Made by a program: the position numbers and the translations under genes. A stretch of DNA of 24,229 bases from an uncultured Synechococcus sp. (GTDB lineage: Bacteria; Cyanobacteriota; Cyanobacteriia; PCC-6307; Cyanobiaceae). Within the stretch, counting starts at the first letter, position 1, and every line of letters begins with the position of its first letter. Below the pieces are notes generated by a model. It saw only the letters and a program-made list of their open reading frames with translations, was not told the DNA's origin and searched no databases. Positions 7,409 through 14,093 of this stretch are shown in pieces. The DNA is taken from contig CAJWZN010000007.1 of the NCBI GenBank assembly GCA_913050105.1, positions 1 to 24,229 on the forward strand, written 5' to 3'.

Positions 7409-7666
7409 TTATTCAGCGCCGGTCCCGGATTCTGTCGCGGGGGGTTCATCCTCACCACTGAACCGAACGGTGAGCAGGGCTTCCTCAGTGATCTTCCCGT
7501 CATTGTCCAGCAGTTCGGGATGCACCGTCACCCGTCCTGTGCGGTCCTTTGGTTCGCTGACGGGGCCACTGGCGGCGCGAAACCCTTTGCTCATCACCTG
7601 AAAGGCCTGCCACAGCAGGCCTACAAAGATGGCGCCGTAGAGAAGGGGGAACAAAGCGTTGAGCAT
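7409..7666 (-). CDS. DUF2973 family single-helix membrane protein
   Basis: From ATG 7666 the product has 85 residues: one N-terminal helix (MLNALFPLLYGAIFVGLLWQ), a linker, and the block DRTGRVTVHPELLDNDGKIT followed by EEALLTVRF. This order of helix, RTGRVTVHPELLD and LLTVRF resembles cyanobacterial DUF2973 proteins, whose function is unknown. The frame is open to an ATG at 7690, which has an AGGA five to eight nt upstream; I prefer 7666 because family members usually begin just before the LFPLLYGAIF helix. The tail is acidic (GEDEPPATESGTGAE). It is divergent from the htrA gene across about 160 nt. Confidence 0.78.
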   Translation of the reverse strand: MLNALFPLLYGAIFVGLLWQAFQVMSKGFRAASGPVSEPKDRTGRVTVHPELLDNDGKITEEALLTVRFSGEDEPPATESGTGAE

Positions 7667-7825
7667 CGAAGGCCGGAGCTTCCAGCGCATCCATCCTGAC
7701 GGGCAATGGCCCCGATCGGACGTACATCGTCACAGCTCTGACGTTCAAACATCTAGGCATCGCGTTTCAGGCTGCTTACGGTCAGGTTCACCTCTCCAGT
7801 TGCGGTGACTCCGCTCTGTGCATTG

Positions 7826-8920
7826 ATGAATCGCTTTTTGCTCCATCCGCTGCTGCTGGCGAGCTGTATGGCCATGGGAACCGTCGCTCCAGTGCTGCTG
7901 AGGTCGGATCCGGCCCAAGCGGTTCCCTCGAACCTGTCCCGTCAGTCGTTCGTTGCCGACGCCGTCGCTCGCAGTGGCCCTGCGGTGGTCACCCTTGAAA
8001 CAGCACGCACCGTTCAACGCTCTGCGCTTTCTGGAGTCCCGCAGGGGTTGCTGATGGATCCGTTCTTCCGCCGCTTCTTTCAGGCGCCTGGAGCACGAAC
8101 ACCGCAACAGCGGGTGCAGCGAGGTCAGGGCAGTGGGGTGATTTTTGATGCCAAAGGGCTGCTGCTCACCAATGCCCATGTTGTGGAGGGGGCTGACACG
8201 CTTTCGGTAGAGCTCACCGACGGTCGGCGTGCGGAGGGGGCAGTGGTGGGAACTGATCCCCTCACCGATCTGGCAGTGGTGCGTCTTGAGGGAAAGGGGC
8301 CCTGGCCGATTGCTGTGCTGGGCGATTCCGATCGACTGCGTGTGGGGGACTGGGCCATTGCGGTGGGGAACCCCTTCGGATTGGAGAACACCGTGACGAT
8401 GGGCATCATCAGCAACCTCAACCGCAACGTGTCGCAGTTGGGTATTTCCGGGAAACGCCTTGATTTGATTCAGACCGATGCAGCCATCAATCCGGGGAAC
8501 TCCGGTGGTCCGCTGCTCAATGCCGACGGTGAAGTGGTCGGGATCAACACGTTGGTGCGATCCGGTCCGGGTGCCGGGCTGGGATTCGCCATCCCGATCA
8601 ACCGGGCTCAGAGCATTGCTCGACAGCTGGTAGCCACCGGGCGTGCCAGTCATCCTGTGATCGGGATCGGTCTGGCCAACGGCCCGAACGGCCCTGTCAT
8701 TCGTTCCGTTCAGCCTGGAGCACCGGCCTCAAGGGCTGGTCTGCAGCCCGAGGATCAAATCGTGTCCATCGATGGTCAACCGATGAAGGGCGCCGCTGAT
8801 GTTGTCGCCGCAATCGATCGGAAGGGTGTTGGTCGTCTCCTGACCATGACCGTTGTTCGCGGCGAGACACGTCTGGAGGTCAGCCTGAAGCCGATGGATC
8901 TGGCCCGGTTGAAATCCTGA
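7826..8920 (+). CDS. HtrA/Deg-family serine protease (trypsin-like plus one PDZ)
   Basis: From ATG 7826 the product is 364 residues. It starts with a signal peptide (MNRFLLHPLLLASCMAMG to about PAQA), so it is exported to the periplasm or thylakoid lumen. The trypsin-like domain shows the catalytic triad: His118 in TNAHVV, Asp148 in TDLAVV and Ser226 in GNSGGP. One PDZ domain (about 265-360, with GLANGPNGPVIRSVQPG and LQPEDQIVSIDGQP) follows, as in cyanobacterial HhoA/HhoB/HtrA, which degrade or refold damaged exported proteins. Which of the three it corresponds to is unclear. A GTG at 7805 would add seven residues before the signal peptide and is less likely. The stop lies inside a palindrome shared with the next gene. 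Confidence 0.95.
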   Translation: MNRFLLHPLLLASCMAMGTVAPVLLRSDPAQAVPSNLSRQSFVADAVARSGPAVVTLETARTVQRSALSGVPQGLLMDPFFRRFFQAPGARTPQQRVQRGQGSGVIFDAKGLLLTNAHVVEGADTLSVELTDGRRAEGAVVGTDPLTDLAVVRLEGKGPWPIAVLGDSDRLRVGDWAIAVGNPFGLENTVTMGIISNLNRNVSQLGISGKRLDLIQTDAAINPGNSGGPLLNADGEVVGINTLVRSGPGAGLGFAIPINRAQSIARQLVATGRASHPVIGIGLANGPNGPVIRSVQPGAPASRAGLQPEDQIVSIDGQPMKGAADVVAAIDRKGVGRLLTMTVVRGETRLEVSLKPMDLARLKS

Positions 8921-8936
8921 GCCGGGCCGGCTCAGG
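8916..8936. repeat. 10-bp perfect palindrome containing both convergent stop codons
   Basis: CCTGAGCCGG at 8916-8925 is exactly complementary to CCGGCTCAGG at 8927-8936 around a single central G, so either strand can fold into a GC-rich hairpin. The left arm holds the htrA stop (TGA, 8918-8920). The right arm holds the stop of the minus-strand CX3C gene (8932-8934). There is no clean T-tract on either side, so it may work as a weak bidirectional terminator or an mRNA 3' end stabiliser. Confidence 0.8.
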
Positions 8937-9099
8937 CGTCGTTGTCTTTCAGCTGCTCGACGCAACGCGTGATGCAATCCCCGTCATCCAGTGAACAGGT
9001 GGTGATGCATTCGAAATACGTTTCCACCGCATCCCAGGTTTGGTCATGGGGACCATGAGCCGTCGAGCGATCCAAACCTTGGCGGGGAACCATCGTCAT
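8932..9099 (-). CDS. Small protein with paired CX3C motifs
   Basis: From ATG 9099 the product has 55 residues; ATG 9093 is an alternative, and a TTG at 9138 would give 68. The C-terminal part has four cysteines, Cys31, Cys35, Cys42 and Cys46, arranged C-x3-C-x6-C-x3-C in a segment that looks like a helical hairpin (ETYFECITTC and CITRCVEQLK). Such a pattern could form two disulfides or bind a metal, but no known family is claimed. There is no signal peptide with these starts. It ends within the palindrome shared with htrA and follows the ABC-F gene on the same strand, with about 110 nt between. Confidence 0.65.
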   Translation of the reverse strand: MTMVPRQGLDRSTAHGPHDQTWDAVETYFECITTCSLDDGDCITRCVEQLKDNDA

Positions 9100-9212
9100 C
9101 GATTGCGAGGTTGGTTTTGTCAGCCTATGCACACCCAATCATCTGGTAAAGGAAAATAAGTTTTCCTGCCTAGATGTCTGTGAAGTTTTTGGGCGACACG
9201 GCAAAACTGCTG

Positions 9213-10964
9213 TCAGGCAGTCTTTTTGCGTCGTTCCTGTCGAGCCTTCTGTTTCTCTCTGTTGGCTTTGCGCTTCGCTTCCAATTCTGCAGCCAGTACT
9301 TTCTCTTGCTCCAGTGCTCTTTCCTCTTCTTTCTTTTCGAGGTAGTAGGCGTAATCACCGCGATAAACGATCAGCTCACCATCGCGAAGTTCCACGATCC
9401 GATTGGCGACGCGTGAGATGAAATAGCGGTCGTGGGATACCACTAACAGGGCTCCTTCGTAATCAATCAGTGCGTCTTCCAGCATCTGTTTGGCTGGAAT
9501 ATCGAGGTGGTTGGTTGGTTCATCCAGCACCAACAGGTTGCAGGGGCTCAGCAGCATCAGGGCTAGTGCCAGCCGTGCTTTCTCGCCGCCGCTGAGTTTT
9601 CCCACCTCCTTGAAAACACTGTCATTGCTGAGGCAGAAACTGCCCAACAGGGAGCGCACCTGGGTCTGCGTCCAGTCGGGAACCGCTTCGTACATGGTGT
9701 CGATCACGGTCTTGCTCAGGTCAAGAGCTTCGGCCTGGTTCTGTTCGAAATAACGGGCCACCACATTGTGTTCTCCGAGGCGGGCGACTCCTTCATTGGG
9801 CTGTTCTGTCCCCATCACCAGGCGAAGCAGGGTGGATTTGCCCGCACCGTTGGGGCCTACAAAGGCGATGCGATCGCCCCGTTCCACTTCCAGCTCAGCG
9901 CCTAAAAACAGAATCTTGTCTCCATAGCTGTGGGTGAGGTTGTCGATCACAGCCACCTGGGCGCCAGAGCGAGGGGCGGGGGGGAACCGGAAGCTTGGGC
10001 CCGCCACGGATTCGATCGGTGCCTCCACGCGCTCCACCTTGCTGAGCTGTTTTTCCCGGCTTTTCGCCTGGGTGCTCCGGGTGGCACTGGCACGGAAGCG
10101 ATCGATGTACGCCTGCTGTGAGGCGATCTCTTTTTGCTGGCGCTCAAAGGCGGACTGCGTGGCCTCCTGCTCCAGCTGTTTCTGCTCGAGATGGTCGGAG
10201 TAGTTGCCCAGATAGCTTCTGGACAGACCTCGCTCGGTGGACACGATCTGATTGCAGACGCGATCAAGGAATGTGCGGTCGTGACTGATCACCACAAGCG
10301 CTGCGGTCTGCTCACGCAGGTATCCCTCCAGCCACTGGATTGTTTCGACATCCAGGTGGTTGGTGGGTTCGTCGAGGAGCAGCAGATCGGGTTCCTGGAG
10401 AAGAATCTTGCCCAGGGCGATGCGCATCTGCCAGCCACCGGAGTAGTCCCGCACCTGTCGCTCCGCTCCCTCAGGGCTGAAGCCGATGGTGGGCAGCAGT
10501 TTGTCGACACGAGCATCAAGCTCATAGCCGTGCAGGGCTTCGAACCGGCTCTGAAGCTTGCCGAGCTCCTGGATGAGTTCATCCAGATGATCTGGATCTT
10601 CGGCAGCCTTTTCAGAGCCCATGGCCTCTTCCACCTGCTGCTGGCGGTTCAGCACGGTTGCGGCTTCACCAAAGGCCTGGAACAGCTCCTGCCGAACGGT
10701 GCGATCCGGGTTGACGTCGAATTCCTGCTGCAAAAAGGCGATTCGGGGTTCTCCCTGCCGCACGACCTGACCGCTGCTGGGTTCTTCGTGCCCGGCAATC
10801 AGCCGCATCTGGGTGGATTTGCCGGCTCCATTCACGCCCACCAGGCCGATTCGGTCACCGGGTTTCACCTCCCATGTGACATTGCGCAGCACTTCACCGG
10901 TCGGATAGATCTTGCTGACGTTCTCGAGTCGCAGCACCTGTCGCGGTCGTGGATTCACCATCAT
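9213..10964 (-). CDS. ABC-F family ATPase (translation-type, soluble)
   Basis: This 583-residue protein has two ATP-binding cassettes and no membrane segment. Cassette 1 has Walker A GVNGAGKST (43-51), signature SGGW (175-178), Walker B LLLLDEP (194-200) and switch SHDR (227-230). Cassette 2 has GPNGAGKST (370-378), LSGGE (457-461), LDEP (480-483) and SHDR (510-513). The linker (about 260-315) is charged, with the AYIDRFRASATRSTQAKSRE pattern of ABC-F interdomain helices. The C-terminus is a basic coiled coil ending RQERRKKTA. ABC-F proteins bind the ribosome near the E site and relieve stalling; the subgroup (Uup-, YheS- or EttA-like) is not resolved. ATG occurs twice at the start (10964, 10961). 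Confidence 0.92.
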   Translation of the reverse strand: MMVNPRPRQVLRLENVSKIYPTGEVLRNVTWEVKPGDRIGLVGVNGAGKSTQMRLIAGHEEPSSGQVVRQGEPRIAFLQQEFDVNPDRTVRQELFQAFGEAATVLNRQQQVEEAMGSEKAAEDPDHLDELIQELGKLQSRFEALHGYELDARVDKLLPTIGFSPEGAERQVRDYSGGWQMRIALGKILLQEPDLLLLDEPTNHLDVETIQWLEGYLREQTAALVVISHDRTFLDRVCNQIVSTERGLSRSYLGNYSDHLEQKQLEQEATQSAFERQQKEIASQQAYIDRFRASATRSTQAKSREKQLSKVERVEAPIESVAGPSFRFPPAPRSGAQVAVIDNLTHSYGDKILFLGAELEVERGDRIAFVGPNGAGKSTLLRLVMGTEQPNEGVARLGEHNVVARYFEQNQAEALDLSKTVIDTMYEAVPDWTQTQVRSLLGSFCLSNDSVFKEVGKLSGGEKARLALALMLLSPCNLLVLDEPTNHLDIPAKQMLEDALIDYEGALLVVSHDRYFISRVANRIVELRDGELIVYRGDYAYYLEKKEEERALEQEKVLAAELEAKRKANREKQKARQERRKKTA

Positions 10965-11006
10965 CCCTGCCGGCAGAATTGCGGGAAGTGCCAGGGAATT
11001 CAGTTC

Positions 11007-11171
11007 ATGCTGAAGCTGGAACAGCTCGCAGCCGTCGTGGTGGCGGCGGGTTTGGCGATCGTCAGCTACATGCTGTTTTTCAGCGTGGCTGGTGGTGGGG
11101 GATATGAGCGACGAGATCCGGCCAGCGATCAGGCTGCTCTGATCCGTTTCAGAGACCGCCCCTCGCCTTGA
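11007..11171 (+). CDS. 54-residue single-helix membrane protein
   Basis: ATG 11007 is preceded by AGGGA at 10993-10997, a good ribosome binding site with 9-nt spacing. The product starts MLKLEQLAAVVVAAGLAIVS, continues as one transmembrane helix to FFSVAG, then has a polar tail (GYERRDPASDQAALIRFRD). The function and family are unknown to me. It diverges from the ABC-F gene across 42 nt and its last 23 bp overlap the convergent Nif11-like gene. The same frame is open far upstream, but that part is antisense to the ABC-F gene and is not coding. Confidence 0.7.
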   Translation: MLKLEQLAAVVVAAGLAIVSYMLFFSVAGGGGYERRDPASDQAALIRFRDRPSP

Positions 11172-11379
11172 TCACCCAGCGCTGACTGGCTTCATCGTCC
11201 AGGCTTGCCAGATGAGCGCGGACTTCCTCCGGATCGACGGGTAAGCCCTGATCGCGACCGAAGGCGCAAATTGAATCCATGGCGCCGCTTGGGTCCTGGA
11301 GGGCCTGTCGAAACAGAGCCTGGGTCTGTTCGGGATTGCTGCGGATGCGCTCATAGAGCGCGGCGGCATTGCCAGACAT
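11149..11379 (-). CDS. Nif11-like small protein ending in Gly-Gly-Leu
   Basis: This is a 76-residue, mostly helical protein starting MSGNAAALYERIRSNPEQTQ. The pattern of an N-terminal amphipathic helix, then DPSGAMDSICAFGRDQGLPV and PEEVRAHL, resembles the Nif11 domain, which also serves as leader for many cyanobacterial RiPP peptides such as prochlorosins. The protein ends RWVIKARGGL, so a double glycine is followed by one residue and a stop, with no core peptide and no Cys-rich tail. No LanM, cyclase or C39 transporter gene is nearby. ATG 11388 would add three residues. The Nif11 assignment is pattern-based and moderate; coding itself is likely. Confidence 0.65.
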   Translation of the reverse strand: MSGNAAALYERIRSNPEQTQALFRQALQDPSGAMDSICAFGRDQGLPVDPEEVRAHLASLDDEASQRWVIKARGGL

Positions 11380-11413
11380 CAGCTTCAAGACAGCTCACCG
11401 AACGTTATGAACG

Positions 11414-11453
11414 GCGGCCCGTTTCGTCAGGCGGCCCGTTTCGTCAGGCGGCC
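11414..11453. repeat. 17-bp tandem duplication (2.35 copies)
   Basis: The unit GCGGCCCGTTTCGTCAG occurs exactly at 11414-11430 and 11431-11447, followed by a partial third copy GCGGCC to 11453. It lies at the 3' end of the Arg/Ser-rich gene, whose TGA (11446-11444, minus strand) is inside the second unit. The upstream copy is therefore non-coding and the last codons (GCC GCC) come from the partial unit. Identity of the two copies suggests a recent slippage or duplication. Confidence 0.95.
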
Positions 11454-11776
11454 TGCTCGAGGGGTTCTTCGCGAAGACCGAGAGCGGATGCATCTTCCAT
11501 GCTGCGGGCGTCCATGCAAAGAACCTTGCGCAGCTGGGCGTAGTTGGCTGCCTGGGAATTGCGCCCCTCCTGGGCTGCGCCGTATTCGGCCCGCTGCAGC
11601 ACATGGTGCAGGTGGGTGAGCAGATACGTGCTGATCACTGCCGACACGAGCACATCGCTGTTCTCATCGCTGCGGCGGGTGCTCCTGCGCCGGCTGCCAC
11701 TGGGGCTCGGCCGGGATGACCGTCGACCTTGTGTGCGCCGAGCTTGTGAAGCGGGAGTCGTTTTGGTTTCAGACAT
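11444..11776 (-). CDS. Arg/Ser-rich hypothetical protein
   Basis: This 110-residue protein has an ATG start preceded by GGAG with 6-nt spacing. Residues 12-36 are a highly basic, disordered stretch (RRTQGRRSSRPSPSGSRRR). A helical segment of about 50 residues follows (DVLVSAVISTYLLTHLHHVL and the AEYGAAQEGRNSQAANYAQL region). The end is acidic/neutral (LGLREEPLEQAA). The basic tail plus helical domain could fit nucleic-acid binding, but this is only a suggestion. It diverges from the ribbon-helix-helix gene across 105 nt, and its stop falls in the tandem repeat. Confidence 0.68.
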   Translation of the reverse strand: MSETKTTPASQARRTQGRRSSRPSPSGSRRRSTRRSDENSDVLVSAVISTYLLTHLHHVLQRAEYGAAQEGRNSQAANYAQLRKVLCMDARSMEDASALGLREEPLEQAA

Positions 11777-11838
11777 GGGGTTCTCCGAGGAGGACCAGTG
11801 CCCTCACCATAGTCATGGATACTACCCTTGCTGACCTC

Positions 11839-11856
11839 TGTACACTTTTTGGTACC
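11839..11856. promoter_or_regulatory. Two spaced GTAC palindromes, possible operator
   Basis: TGTACA (11839-11844) and GGTACC (11851-11856) are two 6-bp palindromes with centres 12 bp apart in the short region between the divergent Arg/Ser-rich and RHH genes. RHH repressors often bind tandem short palindromes in their own promoter, so this is a plausible autoregulatory site. There is no direct evidence, and two 6-mers could occur by chance. Confidence 0.2.
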
Positions 11857-11881
11857 TGAGACTCCCTCTGGGGACCCGGTC

Positions 11882-12196
11882 GTGCCCACGCGTCAGACAT
11901 CGTCCAGCGGCAAATCCAAGTCGCCAAGGATCCAGGTGGTGCTGCCCGAAGATCTCTGCGCTCGGCTGTCGGCCCTTGCAGAACTGGAGTCGCGCACGGT
12001 GAGCAACATGGCCCGTGTGTTGATTCAGCAGGGAGTTCAGCAGCATGAGCAGGGGGGTGCTGCTCCCTCTGCATCTGGCCATTCACCATCTTTGAGAGCT
12101 CCATCCCGCGAGGAGCGTTTGCGTTCGGCCCTCGAAGCTCAGCAACCCCGTCGTTTGCGCGGGGCACCACGCCGACTCCGCCTTCATCGCCCCTGA
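11882..12196 (+). CDS. Ribbon-helix-helix (CopG/Arc-type) DNA-binding protein
   Basis: From GTG 11882 the product has 104 residues. After a short Ser/Lys-rich start (MPTRQTSSSGKSKSP), residues about 16-50 show an RHH fold: a beta strand RIQVVLPEDL, helix A CARLSALAELES, a turn, and helix B TVSNMARVLIQQGVQQ. Such proteins dimerise and bind DNA with the paired strands. The C-terminal half is disordered and very basic (QQPRRLRGAPRRLRLHRP), which may add non-specific DNA contact. A TTG at 11828 gives a longer frame, but the added residues do not look conserved. No toxin-like partner is adjacent, so a toxin-antitoxin role is not supported. It converges on anmK with an 18-nt gap. Confidence 0.8.
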   Translation: MPTRQTSSSGKSKSPRIQVVLPEDLCARLSALAELESRTVSNMARVLIQQGVQQHEQGGAAPSASGHSPSLRAPSREERLRSALEAQQPRRLRGAPRRLRLHRP

Positions 12197-12214
12197 TTGA
12201 GCAGGCGTCGGTTG

Positions 12215-13354
12215 TCAGCCTGGATCCACCCGAACACCCAGTCGGACCGCCCTGGCAGCACCGGTGACGGCAGGAGCATTTCCATGGTGATCGCGTTCAT
12301 GCCACCAGGCCAGGAGTGCAAACACCAGCGCTTCCCTCGCCTCCGCAGGAATGCCCTGCCCGTCGCTTGAACCAACAGCACAGCCACTGCAGCGCCGCTG
12401 CAGCTCAGTCATCAGCACGGGATTTCGGCTCCCGCCGCCCGCCACCAGAAGCTCAAGCGGCCGAATCCCTTCTCTGGCAAACAGATGGTCAAGGTCTTGC
12501 GCCACGACAGCTGCGGTGAAGCCCGTGAGTGTCGCGACGGCATCGGAGGGGGAGATGGCCTGCATCTCGTCAAGCCTGCGGCTCAGGTCGTCCCTGCCGA
12601 AGGATTCACGACCGGTTGACTTCGGCGGCGCAGTCTGGAAGTAGTGCTCCTCCAGCCACCGACTGACCAGGTAGCCCTGGCACGAGCCGGCCGCTGCCAT
12701 CGCGCCATCGCGATCCATGGATCGGGCCCCTGCGCTGAAGTGATCCACTGCCAGATCAATCAGGCTGTTGGCAGGTCCGCAATCCCATCCCAGCACTGGC
12801 GCTTCGATGTCCGGTCCGCAGCGCGGAGGAATGAGCGTCAGGTTGGCGATTCCCCCCAGATTCAGCAGGCCGCGCCAGCCATCGACCCTCCCGAGCAGAG
12901 CGGCATCAGCGCGCGGAACAAGCGGCGCTCCCTGGCCCCCCAGGGCGAGGTCTGCGGCACGGAAGTCATGCACCACCGGTCGCTGCAGCAGCTGTGCCAA
13001 CAAAGGTGCCTGCAGCAACTGCCAGCTCGCCCCGCGGCGTCTTGTGCTGGGCGGTCGATGCCAAACCGTTTGTCCGTGGCAGCCCACAAGGGCAGCCTTT
13101 TGTTCGGGATCTGCAGCTTCAGCCGCTGTTGCTTGCAGTTCCGTGGTCGCTTCAGCCAGATCGAGCCAATCCGAGGCCGACATGGGAGTCCCCTGCCCAG
13201 CGGCAATCAGTTGGGCCTTCAGCTTCACCGGGTAAGGAGTGTGCCGGTGGCGAAGCAAGTCCCAGCGCGGCTGTTGCGGAGCTCCGTTGAAGCGTGCCAG
13301 CACGGCATCAACACCATCTGCGCTGGTGCCGCTCATCAGGCCGAGGCAGAGCAT
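12215..13354 (-). CDS. anmK: Anhydro-N-acetylmuramic acid kinase
   Basis: This is a 379-residue protein from ATG 13354, of typical AnmK length. The family opening MLCLGLMSGTSADGVDAVL is the phosphate-binding and catalytic loop. Later motifs include GCHGQTVWHRP, VVHDFRAADLALGGQGAPL, LNLGGIANLT, GWDCGPANSLID and LLVAGGGSRNPVLM, all of the AnmK actin-like ATPase fold. The enzyme phosphorylates 1,6-anhydro-MurNAc released by cell-wall turnover, giving MurNAc-6-phosphate for recycling. A longer frame from TTG 13396 would overlap ktrA and adds a non-conserved stretch, so it is rejected. The gene starts 10 nt after the ktrA stop and is the last of a minus-strand series. Confidence 0.95.
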   Translation of the reverse strand: MLCLGLMSGTSADGVDAVLARFNGAPQQPRWDLLRHRHTPYPVKLKAQLIAAGQGTPMSASDWLDLAEATTELQATAAEAADPEQKAALVGCHGQTVWHRPPSTRRRGASWQLLQAPLLAQLLQRPVVHDFRAADLALGGQGAPLVPRADAALLGRVDGWRGLLNLGGIANLTLIPPRCGPDIEAPVLGWDCGPANSLIDLAVDHFSAGARSMDRDGAMAAAGSCQGYLVSRWLEEHYFQTAPPKSTGRESFGRDDLSRRLDEMQAISPSDAVATLTGFTAAVVAQDLDHLFAREGIRPLELLVAGGGSRNPVLMTELQRRCSGCAVGSSDGQGIPAEAREALVFALLAWWHERDHHGNAPAVTGAARAVRLGVRVDPG

Positions 13355-13364
13355 GGCTTGAGGC

Positions 13365-14069
13365 TCAGGTTTTGGGCAGGAGTTGCAGGTCGTCAACCAC
13401 CCCCATCACCACCAGCAGATGCCCTTCCTCCAGAACGTGCGATGCAGGTGGATTCACCACCAGATTTTGTTGTGGACCGGCAGCCAGCACAGTCACACGG
13501 AAGTTTTTGCGCAGATTCAGATCCCTCAGAGACCTGCCCACAAAGGGTTCCGGAACCTTGATCTCGTCGATGCAGTGGGTTTTGTCAAGAGCCAGTCGTT
13601 CCATCAGGTTGGGGCGGACGAGCTCGAGTCCCAGGCGTTCCCCCTGCATGCGCGAGGGGAAGATCACGCGATCGGCGCCCACCCGTTTGAGCATTTTTTC
13701 GTGCAGATCACTGGTTGCTCTGGCGATGACCTGCTTTACCTGGCTGCCGTCGCCATCTTTCACGATCAGCGTGGCCGTGATGCTTGCTTCAATCGGCTCG
13801 CTGATGGCAACAACCACGGTGTCCATATCCAGAACCCCCGCTTCGCGCAGGGCTTCCTCTTCCGTGCAGTCCACAACGCGCGCCTCGATGCTGGGCTCCA
13901 GCTGACGAAGCTCGTCAATCGCCCTTTCGGAGCGGTCCACCGCCAGCACTTCCGCGCCGCTGTTGAGCAGCTCCCGGCATACGGCTATGCCGAAACGGCC
14001 CACACCAATGATCGCGAAGCTGAGTCGTTCCGACTCCTGTAGAGGGCTCCATTGCCACCACTCCCTCAT
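13365..14069 (-). CDS. ktrA: Potassium transport regulatory subunit KtrA (TrkA-N/TrkA-C)
   Basis: From ATG 14069 the protein is 234 residues (GTG 14078 would add three). Residues 17-140 are a Rossmann RCK/TrkA-N domain with the nucleotide-binding GVGRFG, then VLAVDRSERAIDEL and ARVVDCTEEEALREAGV. Residues about 155-234 are a TrkA-C domain (VPEPFVGRSLRDLNLRKNF). KtrA forms an octameric cytoplasmic ring that gates KtrB in response to nucleotide. It lies 24 nt after the ktrB stop, the expected partner, and 10 nt before anmK. Assignment to KtrA rather than a generic TrkA rests on length and the single RCK unit. Confidence 0.93.
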   Translation of the reverse strand: MREWWQWSPLQESERLSFAIIGVGRFGIAVCRELLNSGAEVLAVDRSERAIDELRQLEPSIEARVVDCTEEEALREAGVLDMDTVVVAISEPIEASITATLIVKDGDGSQVKQVIARATSDLHEKMLKRVGADRVIFPSRMQGERLGLELVRPNLMERLALDKTHCIDEIKVPEPFVGRSLRDLNLRKNFRVTVLAAGPQQNLVVNPPASHVLEEGHLLVVMGVVDDLQLLPKT

Positions 14070-14093
14070 GCGTTGCACCCCGGGTCACGACGA

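Noticed and set aside
7745..8653. 302-codon minus-strand frame
   Set aside because: It lies antisense to the htrA gene, whose catalytic triad is intact. The translation is low-complexity (His/Gln/Arg-rich) and looks like a high-GC shadow.
9150..9228. Terminator hairpins after the ABC-F gene
   Set aside because: The hairpins at 9150-9167 and around the ABC-F stop (about 9207-9222) have short stems and poor T-tracts in the minus direction, so they are not called as terminators.
10134..11006. Long plus-strand frame before the 54-residue membrane protein
   Set aside because: It is antisense to the ABC-F gene, which has full motifs in two cassettes. Only the part from ATG 11007, with its own ribosome binding site, looks coding.
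11414..11453. Tandem repeat as a CRISPR remnant
   Set aside because: The copies are adjacent with no unique spacer, the unit is 17 bp and no cas gene is near.
11444..12196. Toxin-antitoxin pair based on the RHH protein
   Set aside because: The neighbour is divergent, Arg/Ser-rich and not toxin-like. TA partners are normally co-oriented and overlapping.
12644..13561. 305-codon plus-strand frame
   Set aside because: It is antisense to anmK and ktrA, both clearly real; the frame reflects GC skew.
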